Shown one piece after another: positions 1 through 5,437 of a stretch of 21,557 bases of DNA. The notes below the pieces were generated by a model, which was not told where the DNA came from, did no database searches, and saw only the letters and a list, made by a program, of their open reading frames with translations. The stretch spans positions 1-21,557 of the forward strand of contig CAZJYI010000176.1 in NCBI GenBank assembly GCA_964550025.1, written 5' to 3'. The number at the start of each line of letters is the position of its first letter. The first letter of the stretch is position 1. Origin of the DNA: CAZJYI01 sp964550025 (lineage in GTDB: Bacteria > Verrucomicrobiota > Kiritimatiellia > UBA8416 > CAYOBW01). A program made the position numbers and the translations under genes.

Positions 1-30
1 CATGACGGGGACTTCCACCCCGCAAGATAT

Positions 31-49
31 GTGCGCCAGCGTGGCGCAC
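31..49. repeat. Short perfect hairpin near window edge
   Basis: GTGCGCCA (31-38) pairs perfectly with TGGCGCAC (42-49) around a GCG loop. No T-run follows on either strand, so it is not a clear intrinsic terminator. It lies beyond the 3' end of the minus-strand lipoprotein gene and may be an intergenic palindrome. It lacks the GTAG head of the hairpins at 14.2 and 16.1 kb. Confidence 0.4.
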
Positions 50-94
50 CAACGCCCCGGATGACCGTCCGAAGTGAACCAAGCGAAGCGCGGC

Positions 95-664
95 TTACTT
101 CGGTACGTGTCGATCCGGTTGTTCGAAGCTCTTGTTCATTCTTGTCGGGGGTAATTCTGCAACTCTGGGGTCACCTCCGTCCGTTTCCTGAGTGTCGAGG
201 AGCGGAGCGAGTCGTGGGCAGTCCAAGGTATGGTAGGGCTTGAGGACTCCCACGGGCACGTAACAGAGGAACTCACCGTCGTATGTGTGTTGAGTCCTCA
301 TGCTGAGGCGCGTGCCGTCTTTCATAGCGATCTCGAGGATGCCCCCCCACTTGCGCGCTGGATGGTTGGGGAATACCCGCCTTCCTTCAGCGAGAGCGGT
401 GCAAACGGATGTGATCGCGGTGTCATTGGTGAAAGTGAGTGAGGCACCGGAGTGGCCCCGCCCATTCCGGTCGGCGTCGGGCAGAAAGATGATGCGAGCC
501 ACCGTGATCGTACTCAGGCCGGAGACTGGGTCTCTGTGTGGGTGTTGCTCCGAACGCGCACACCCAAATAGGACAAGGGATGGCAGGCAGCCAAGGAGCG
601 CGACGCTTCGAACTGAGGGAAACGACGGAGCCTCAACGCCATCAGATCGTGTAGTGAATCTCAT
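95..664 (-). CDS. Putative lipoprotein of unknown function
   Basis: This is a 189-residue protein that I do not recognise. It has an atypically long N-region (about 18 residues), then a hydrophobic stretch (about residues 20-34) ending in LFGC. That makes Cys35 a plausible lipidation site, although Phe at -2 is unusual. The mature part has a mixed alpha/beta look: FTNDTAITSVCTALAEG is followed by FPNHPARKWGGILEIAMKDGT, then an HTYDGEFLCYV segment. This suggests a small globular domain outside the cytoplasmic membrane. The ATG at 664 has only a weak AAAGA upstream, so the start could be further in. No operon partner is visible: 556 bp separate it from the divergent SUMF1-like gene. It could instead be a soluble secreted protein. 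The gene is probably real because its composition is protein-like and no better frame competes. Confidence 0.6.
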   Translation of the reverse strand: MRFTTRSDGVEAPSFPSVRSVALLGCLPSLVLFGCARSEQHPHRDPVSGLSTITVARIIFLPDADRNGRGHSGASLTFTNDTAITSVCTALAEGRRVFPNHPARKWGGILEIAMKDGTRLSMRTQHTYDGEFLCYVPVGVLKPYHTLDCPRLAPLLDTQETDGGDPRVAELPPTRMNKSFEQPDRHVPK

Positions 665-1021
665 CGTCTTTGCACTCGAACTTGCTATTAACCAGACCGC
701 CCCGGTCCGTTTATCAAGATTATTGGAACTCGGCTATGGGGTCAGTTTGCGGCAGAAGCGGCTCTGGCGCAACACCTTTTCGGCGATGTGGTAATTGTGA
801 CGGCCCCAATAGAGGCGGATCGCGAATCGGGTTATCACGGGGATTCCCGTGGATGAACCGACGCGCGTCCGCTCATCCACGGCAGAAACCTGGGAAACGC
901 CGACGAGAAGTACAAATCTGCAGGAAGCAAGCAGGTTGTCGGAGAGGTGCAGGGCGTGCAAGCTTGGAGGAACGGAGCCGCTCCGCACGGTGGCGGGGCG
1001 GCCTCTTTGCGGGGGAGTGGG

Positions 1022-1108
1022 TCAGTCCAGGGCGGCCTGGGTTTCGCGGAAGAAGCGCTGGGCCTCGATGACCTTGGTCAGCGCTTCGACCTCGGGTTCG
1101 AGTTCCTT
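1022..1108 (-). pseudogene. C-terminal relic of a lost gene (28 codons)
   Basis: Read on the minus strand, this stretch encodes 28 residues from KELEPEVEALTKVIEAQ through FFRETQAALD and then TGA. The segment is a strongly helical, charged, highly protein-like C-terminus. It is closed upstream by an in-frame TAG at 1111-1109 and has no start codon or ribosome binding site. The simplest reading is the last few turns of a deleted or displaced gene left behind beside the SUMF1-like gene. I cannot name the parent family. Chance remains possible given the short length. Confidence 0.4.
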
Positions 1109-1208
1109 CTATCACAATGGACCGCTATGTGCGGTTATGGAGTGTCCATGTTCTGGTGCACCGGTTTTGCTTGTCCTGGTGGACAGAGTCAAGTAAACAC
1201 GTATGTGT

Positions 1209-1214
1209 AAGGAG
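1209..1214 (+). promoter_or_regulatory. RBS that sets the SUMF1-like start
   Basis: AAGGAG lies 6 nt before the ATG at 1221. An in-frame ATG at 1203 lies upstream of this site and would add six residues (MCKENT) before a clean signal peptide, so 1221 is the better start. Confidence 0.75.
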
Positions 1215-1220
1215 AATACA

Positions 1221-2654
1221 ATGAGACGAATTGCTCTTTTTGTCGTGATAATCGTGTGCGCCAGCATGGCTGCATCCGCCCAGGTCCCGAACGTGATCAA
1301 CTACCAGGGCAGGCTGGTGGACGCGACCAACCTGGTCAACGGCGACGTGTCGCTGGAGCTGCGGCTGTATGATGCAGCCACCGACGGAACGCTGCTGTAC
1401 GCAGATTCCAATACGGTGACGGTCGTTGACGGGCTCTACTCGACACATATTGGTGACGACACCGTGCTGGGGACGCTGGGCAATGCGTTGACCAATGCGA
1501 TGGTGTACCTGGAGCCCGTAGTGAACGGTACGGCGTTGAGCCCCAGGGAGCGGCTGGTCTGTGTGCCGTATGCCATGCAGTCTCACACGCTGGTTGGAAC
1601 CGAAGTCATCAGGATTGGCGATCAGGCTTCCGGTGCGCCGAGGGCGGGTACGCTTCGATGGGACGACGGCATAGGGCTACAGGTTTTTGCCGGCACTCAG
1701 TGGGTGATGCTTGCCTCGACAGACCTCTCCATAGCCCCGTCGAACATGGCGCTAATCCCGGCGGGCAGCTTCAGTATGGGGGATCATCTGGGTGACGCAC
1801 CCCTGGATGGGTATGAACTGCCGGTGCATACGGTCAACATCTCCGCTTTCTACATAGGGCAGTACGAGGTAACCAACGACGAAATGGTGGATGTGCTGAA
1901 CTGGGCCTATGGGATGGGCAAGCTGACGGTCAGCACGGCTACGGTGCGAAATGTGGAAGGCGATGTTCGAGAGCTGATCGATCTGGATAGTGAGTACTGT
2001 CGAATCACCTGGGACGGCAGCAGCTTCGGCATGAAGGCGGCCAAGGGCAGCGGCTATCCCTGCGTGCAAGTATCCTGGTATGGTGCCGTGGCCTACTGCA
2101 ACTATCGCAGCCAGGAAGAAGGGCGCACGCCCTGCTACGACCTGAACGATTGGTCATGCAACCGATCGGCGGACGGTTACCGTTTGCCGACAGAGGCCGA
2201 GTGGGAGAAAGCAGCGCGTGGTGGCCTGGTCGGGCAACGCTTCCCGTGGGGTGCGACTGTCAGCCACAGCAATGCCAACTACCATAGTCGCTGGACCAAT
2301 GGTGCTCCCCTATACGCCTATGATGTCAACCCCACGAACGGCTACCACCCTGTCTACAACGACGGTGTATTCCCGTACACCAGTCCGGTAGGGTCGTTTG
2401 AGGCAAACGGTTACGGCGTGTGCGACGTGGCGGGCAATGTGTATGAGTGGTGTAACGACTGGTATGCTGACACCTACTACGAAACGTCTCCCGAAACCGA
2501 TCCGCCCGGGCCGGCTTCCGGATCGGAACGATTGGTACGTGGCGCAGGTGCTCACACCCCGGCCTACGGCATCCGCGTTGCCTATCGACGTGCCGTCGAT
2601 CCGGCGTTTTGCGGCAGCCTCTTGGGGTTCCGGACTGTGTTGCGAGGTCCGTAG
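1221..2654 (+). CDS. Secreted SUMF1/FGE-fold protein with N-terminal YQGRL module
   Basis: This 477-residue protein has a signal peptide (MRRIALFVVIIVCASMAASA, cleavage probably before Gln21). A beta-rich module follows at about 22-115, opening with NVINYQGRLVDA and ending ALSPRERLVCVPYAM, a style seen at the start of many secreted proteins in this kind of genome. From about 176 (MALIPAGSFSMG) to the end is a formylglycine-generating-enzyme (SUMF1) fold: EVTNDEM, VSWYGAVAYCNYRS, YRLPTEAEWEKAARGG, FPWG, GVCDVAGNVYEWCNDWY, GFRTV. The segment that carries the paired catalytic cysteines in true sulfatase activators reads RGAGAHTPAYGIRVAYRR and has none, so sulfatase maturation is unlikely. The fold is more probably a binding or structural domain at the cell surface. 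It stands alone, with no sulfatase gene nearby. Confidence 0.85.
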   Translation: MRRIALFVVIIVCASMAASAQVPNVINYQGRLVDATNLVNGDVSLELRLYDAATDGTLLYADSNTVTVVDGLYSTHIGDDTVLGTLGNALTNAMVYLEPVVNGTALSPRERLVCVPYAMQSHTLVGTEVIRIGDQASGAPRAGTLRWDDGIGLQVFAGTQWVMLASTDLSIAPSNMALIPAGSFSMGDHLGDAPLDGYELPVHTVNISAFYIGQYEVTNDEMVDVLNWAYGMGKLTVSTATVRNVEGDVRELIDLDSEYCRITWDGSSFGMKAAKGSGYPCVQVSWYGAVAYCNYRSQEEGRTPCYDLNDWSCNRSADGYRLPTEAEWEKAARGGLVGQRFPWGATVSHSNANYHSRWTNGAPLYAYDVNPTNGYHPVYNDGVFPYTSPVGSFEANGYGVCDVAGNVYEWCNDWYADTYYETSPETDPPGPASGSERLVRGAGAHTPAYGIRVAYRRAVDPAFCGSLLGFRTVLRGP

Positions 2655-2773
2655 TGAGCTAAAGCAAGCAGGTGTTCGTTCGTGCCCGACGTGAAAGAGA
2701 GGTCCAACGGACACAAGGCAGGATGGAAGGACGACCTGTGGTCGTCTCCGGCAGCGCCGACTCATCTCTGTCC

Positions 2774-2820
2774 GGATCCTCGTCGGGATCTTCGTCGGCC
2801 CCCTGTTGTCGACGAGGATC
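2774..2820. repeat. Inverted and direct repeats in convergent gap
   Basis: GATCCTCGTCG (2775-2785) has a perfect inverted partner at 2810-2820. Within it, GGATCCTCGTCGG is followed directly by the near copy GATCTTCGTCGG. A separate 7-bp stem GACGACC/GGTCGTC lies at 2730-2746. The plus-strand SUMF1-like gene and the minus-strand toxin-antitoxin operon both end into this gap, so a bidirectional terminator role is possible. There is no T-run to confirm it. Confidence 0.35.
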
Positions 2821-2838
2821 ACGGGGCAGTTGTCCTCA

Positions 2839-3075
2839 CTAGATTCCGTCACCCTCCGCGGGCGGCACATCCGGTACGGTAGCCAGAGCCTCGGCGAAGG
2901 CCGCGGGGTCGAAATGCGAGGCGGCCCGGCGAAAGAAGTCGGAAGTCTCTTCACGAACGATCTCATTCGACACCGACGTCACGATGAACTGGTTCATTGA
3001 GACTTTCTCTTCCTGCGAAAGGCGCTTGGCCCGGCTATGAACGGCGTCGGGCAGTCTTACCTGTATCGTCTTCAT
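2839..3075 (-). CDS. Ribbon-helix-helix antitoxin of PIN toxin-antitoxin pair
   Basis: This 78-residue protein has an N-terminal ribbon-helix-helix fold of the CopG/HicB-C-terminal type. MKTIQVRLPDAVHSRAKRLS gives the DNA-contacting strand and first helix, and KVSMNQFIVTSVSNEIV the second helix. Residues about 45-78 (SDFFRRAASHFDPAAFAEA, then a Pro/Asp-rich end) would wrap and inhibit the partner. The ATG at 3075 overlaps the toxin stop codon as ATGA, so translation is coupled. The antitoxin follows the toxin, the reverse of the most common order. The predicted role is to neutralise the PIN ribonuclease and, as a dimer, to repress the shared promoter through the palindrome at 3505-3532. The family call is firm; the operator contact is inference. 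Confidence 0.85.
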   Translation of the reverse strand: MKTIQVRLPDAVHSRAKRLSQEEKVSMNQFIVTSVSNEIVREETSDFFRRAASHFDPAAFAEALATVPDVPPAEGDGI

Positions 3076-3503
3076 GCTCTCCTCCTGATGCGCCGCAGAA
3101 ACCCACCTGGGCGAAGGACATCGATGCTGTAGCCTTTCAGTTCGGGATTCCTGAAGTCCTTAACGTTGTGCGTGACGATGGTTTCAGCGCCGAAATTGGC
3201 CGCACACTCAAACACCATGTTGTCGTTCTCATCCCTGAGGTTAGGGCGGAGCCGGAAGTACACGGGGACTTCCGTTCCGTAGTGGGCCAGCGCAGCGAGG
3301 ACGGCCTCAATCTGGTCTGCCGTCAGCACGGTCTCACCGGCTGCCACCGTGTCCCGCATCTTCGCTCGATATTCCAGGAACAGGGAGACCGACATTCCGA
3401 AACGAAAGCGCCCGTGCGAGATCTCAGAGAGCAGGGCAAAACTGGCTCCCCGCCGACTGCGAATCGCCGCCACCCAGACGCAGGTGTCTATCACGACCCT
3501 CAT
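3072..3503 (-). CDS. PIN-domain ribonuclease toxin
   Basis: This 143-residue single PIN domain is of the kind annotated as a PIN-family toxin (COG1569 style). The acidic metal site is intact: Asp6 in MRVVIDTCVW, Glu44 in LFLEYRAKM, Asp94 in the DENDNMVFE segment, and Asp116 in VTHNVKDF. Such proteins cleave RNA with Mg2+ or Mn2+. The C-terminus is very basic (FLRRIRRRA). It is first in a two-gene operon and overlaps the antitoxin by 4 nt. No Shine-Dalgarno sequence precedes the ATG at 3503, and the predicted -10 box ends only about 7 nt upstream, so the mRNA may be leaderless. The RNA target cannot be read from the sequence. Confidence 0.87.
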   Translation of the reverse strand: MRVVIDTCVWVAAIRSRRGASFALLSEISHGRFRFGMSVSLFLEYRAKMRDTVAAGETVLTADQIEAVLAALAHYGTEVPVYFRLRPNLRDENDNMVFECAANFGAETIVTHNVKDFRNPELKGYSIDVLRPGGFLRRIRRRA

Positions 3504-3504
3504 A

Positions 3505-3540
3505 GGTGCATATATACCACTATAGATGCACCACTGTCAA
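3505..3540 (-). promoter_or_regulatory. Toxin-antitoxin promoter with overlapping palindromic operator
   Basis: On the minus strand, TTGACA (3540-3535) is followed by an 18-nt spacer and TATATA (3516-3511). This would place the transcription start next to the toxin ATG at 3503. A 28-bp palindrome (3505-3532) has 12-nt arms, GGTGCATATATA on the plus strand and its partner 3521-3532, around CCAC. Eleven of 12 positions pair. The palindrome covers the -10 box and part of the spacer, the expected place for autorepression by the ribbon-helix-helix antitoxin. The sequence features are seen directly; binding is inferred. Confidence 0.65.
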
Positions 3541-3589
3541 CAGTTGGCCACCGATTCTGAAGTGACGCTGGAGGCGGCTCGGTGGCATC

Positions 3590-4009
3590 TCAGCGGAGTT
3601 GCTTCAGGTCGACGAAGTCCTTGATCCGCAGGTCGTTGCCAGACTCTCCGAAGGTGCCTGTCACTATTCTCAGAGTGACCTTCTCGAGGAAGTCGCGATT
3701 CCCCATTACGCGGACGATGACGCGCCCCGAGTCCAGGCGTTCATCCTTCAACGGTGTCCAGCCCAGCAGGAACTTGTCACCGTCAGAAACCTCCATGCTC
3801 ACGTGTTTGAAGTCCGCGAGACCTCCCTCGGGCTTGAATTCCAACTCGATCCACGCCTCGTTGGGGCCATTGGGTTTGGCCCGGAGCTCAATGCCCAACT
3901 CCTTTGCCCGCTCCTTCGAGACATCGCCGACGGACATCAAGGCGAGGCATTGGCCAGACGGAGCGAACAGCAGGACAGTCAGGATCGAGATGAAGATGAT
4001 CGCTTTCAT
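3590..4009 (-). CDS. Small secreted protein of unknown function
   Basis: This 139-residue protein has a clear signal peptide: MKAII, then a hydrophobic core IFISILTVLLFAP, with cleavage probably around residues 20-25. The one cysteine, in SGQCLA, has Gln at -1 and so is not a good lipobox. The mature part looks like a single beta-sandwich-like domain: AWIELEFKP, FKHVSMEVSDGDKFLLGW, GRVIVRVMG, LEKVTLRIVTG. I do not recognise the family. A strong ribosome binding site (GGGAGGAAA) precedes the ATG at 4009. It stands alone, reading toward the toxin-antitoxin promoter. It is probably periplasmic or extracellular, perhaps a carbohydrate- or protein-binding module; that is a guess from shape only. 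Confidence 0.7.
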   Translation of the reverse strand: MKAIIFISILTVLLFAPSGQCLALMSVGDVSKERAKELGIELRAKPNGPNEAWIELEFKPEGGLADFKHVSMEVSDGDKFLLGWTPLKDERLDSGRVIVRVMGNRDFLEKVTLRIVTGTFGESGNDLRIKDFVDLKQLR

Positions 4010-4408
4010 GGCGGGTTTCCTCCCTTTAACCTGATACGTCTATCATCCGGATCTTCTTCATCTTTTCTCTGAGACCGAATGGGCTCGGCCGGGCGTTGGT
4101 GTCAAGGCTTCAGTCAGGGAATCCCGGCTATCCTCTCCGCAAAAGGACCTCGGCCATAACAAGAGTTATTGATGGCCAACGAATCGGACTGGCAAGGGTA
4201 TTGCGGGTGCGCTGCAGTCGGCGGGCTTGATGTTGGCGGGCTGTGGTGCCGGTGTTCAGATTCCAGATCTCAGATTTCAGATTTCAGATCTCAAATCTCG
4301 AATCTCGGATCTCGGGCTCTGAGACTGGGCTCCGAACACCGACTCCCGCCATTTGAAATCTGAAATCTGAGATTTGGAATCCCAACGCCCCAACCAACGG
4401 AGGCCATC
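4010..4408. other. Intergenic region with hairpin and long inverted repeat
   Basis: About 400 bp carry no convincing gene. A hairpin at 4152-4177 pairs GGCCATAAC with GTTAT plus ATGGCC around AAGA, with a two-base bulge. From 4259 to 4381 lies the long inverted repeat listed separately. The open frame beginning at 4169 runs through repeat sequence (translating to serine-rich repeats) and is not credible. Confidence 0.6.
4259..4381. repeat. 31-bp imperfect inverted repeat built of TTTCAGA units
   Basis: The left arm (4259-4289) and right arm (4351-4381) are 31 nt each and match at 29 positions when one is reverse-complemented. Both are composed of repeated ATTTCAG/ATCTCAG units. The 61-bp loop holds degenerate 7-nt units such as AATCTCG and GGATCTCG. 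The whole could fold as a large cruciform or RNA hairpin. It sits just upstream of the truncated Tat-signal gene. There is no transposase, and target-site duplications were not found. Confidence 0.8.
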
Positions 4409-4510
4409 ATGCCCATCACGCTTCCCCCGCTGACTCGCCGCCGGTTCCTCAAGACGGCCCTGGCCGCCGGCGACGCCGTGTGGCCGCGCTACTTGCTCGG
4501 CGCGGCTATC
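4409..4510 (+). pseudogene. Stump of a Tat-exported protein gene
   Basis: A strong ribosome binding site (GGAGG, about 6 nt before the ATG) leads into a textbook twin-arginine signal, MPITLPPLTRRRFLKTALAAG, with the SRRxFLK-type motif at residues 9-14. After about residue 31 (RYLLGAA) the frame enters low-complexity CTTTCGTG/CTTCCCTTG repeats and then the reverse strand of the kinase gene, closing at 4591 with no mature domain. Similar starts occur in secreted metallophosphoesterases and oxidoreductases, but the family cannot be fixed from the signal alone. It looks like a 5' gene remnant whose body was deleted, with the junction near 4500 overlapping the 3' end of the kinase gene. A very short expressed peptide cannot be excluded. 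Confidence 0.65.
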
Positions 4511-5394
4511 GTGCTTTCGTGCTTTCGAGCCCTGGTCCCTTTGCCTCCCTTGCTTCCCTTGCGCACGATGATCTTCGCTTTCGTCGCGTGACGCATGGCC
4601 TGCATCGCATCGTCCCAGTCCGCGTAGCGGTGTTCGGGGCTTTTCATCATCAGTCTTTCAAGGACACGCGAGACGCCGTCAGGCAGCCGGGGCACGAACT
4701 CGGAGGGGTGGCGGAGCTTCTCTTTCACCTGGCAGCGCAACGCGTCAACGGGGCCGAATTCCCCAAACGGAACGACGCCGGTAATCATCTGGTACAGGGT
4801 GGCCCCGAGGCCGTACATGTCCGTGCGGCAGTCCAGGTTGGCCGAGGCTATTGCCTGCTCCGGGGACATGTAGTACGGGGTGCCCTCGATCACGCCGGGA
4901 CGGAACTTCTCATCGGGGCGGGTAGGGTCCACCCGCAGGCTCATGCCCATGTACGCCAGGCGGGGTTCAAGGCTGTTGTCCAGCAGGATCGAACGGGGCG
5001 ACAGGTTGCGGTGGATCATCCGGTGCCCGCCCCAGGCATAGAGCAGGGCCTCGGCAATACAACCGGCAATGTTCATGGCTTCGCGGGGAGTGAACCTCTT
5101 CTTGGTCTTCAACACGCTTTCGATCGTCGGCCCGCGGACGTACTCCATGAGAAGCACGTGCCGTCCGTCGTGGCGAATCACGTCGTAGATTTGGACGATA
5201 CGCCGGTGTTTCAAGCGCGCCGTCTGCTTGGCTTCGGAGCAGAAGCGCTCGACCTCTTCCGCGTACGCGGCGAATTCCTCCTTCAGGATCTTGACCGTGA
5301 CCTCGCGCCGCAGGGATATCTGGTAGGCTTTCCAGACCTCCGTCATACTGCTCTCGCCAAGCCGTCCCAGGATTTTGAAACCAGGCAGATCCAT
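4489..5394 (-). CDS. Ser/Thr pseudokinase, last gene of envelope signalling operon
   Basis: This 301-residue protein kinase fold keeps its structural landmarks but not its catalysis. The ATP-site Lys35 (VTVKIL), the alpha-C Glu54 and the SPEQ and TDMYGLG segments (177-195) remain. The glycine loop reads LGESSMTEV, with serine/threonine for three glycines. The catalytic loop HRDLKPxN reads HRNLSPRS (128-135), so Asp, Lys and Asn are all lost. DFG reads YMG (148-150). I therefore call it a pseudokinase. The start at 5394 follows AAGGTGGAG at 8-nt spacing; longer frames would overlap the cyclase gene. It lies 43 bp downstream of the adenylate cyclase. A basic tail (KGSKGGKGTRARKHEST) runs into repeat DNA and may be a recent extension. 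The likely role is scaffolding or nucleotide-dependent binding. Confidence 0.85.
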   Translation of the reverse strand: MDLPGFKILGRLGESSMTEVWKAYQISLRREVTVKILKEEFAAYAEEVERFCSEAKQTARLKHRRIVQIYDVIRHDGRHVLLMEYVRGPTIESVLKTKKRFTPREAMNIAGCIAEALLYAWGGHRMIHRNLSPRSILLDNSLEPRLAYMGMSLRVDPTRPDEKFRPGVIEGTPYYMSPEQAIASANLDCRTDMYGLGATLYQMITGVVPFGEFGPVDALRCQVKEKLRHPSEFVPRLPDGVSRVLERLMMKSPEHRYADWDDAMQAMRHATKAKIIVRKGSKGGKGTRARKHESTIAAPSK

Positions 5395-5437
5395 GTCTCC
5401 CACTCCACCTTGCGAACGCACCGTATCCCGGCGGCGC

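Larger units (their letters stand above)
665..1220. other. Intergenic region, divergent, with gene relic
   Basis: This 556-bp gap lies between the minus-strand lipoprotein gene and the plus-strand SUMF1-like gene. The short open frames inside show no recognisable motifs and no ribosome binding site. It holds the C-terminal relic at 1022-1108 and, just before the SUMF1-like gene, an imperfect CACCGG...CTGGTG inverted repeat near 1160-1182. I could not identify a convincing sigma-70 promoter for either flanking gene. Confidence 0.5.

Noticed and set aside
2730..2820. Intrinsic terminator between the SUMF1-like gene and the toxin-antitoxin operon
   Set aside because: Stems are present but no T-run follows on either strand, so it is listed only as a repeat.
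4259..4381. CRISPR array or insertion-sequence ends
   Set aside because: The units are 7 nt and contiguous rather than spacer-separated. There is no cas gene, no transposase and no visible target duplication.
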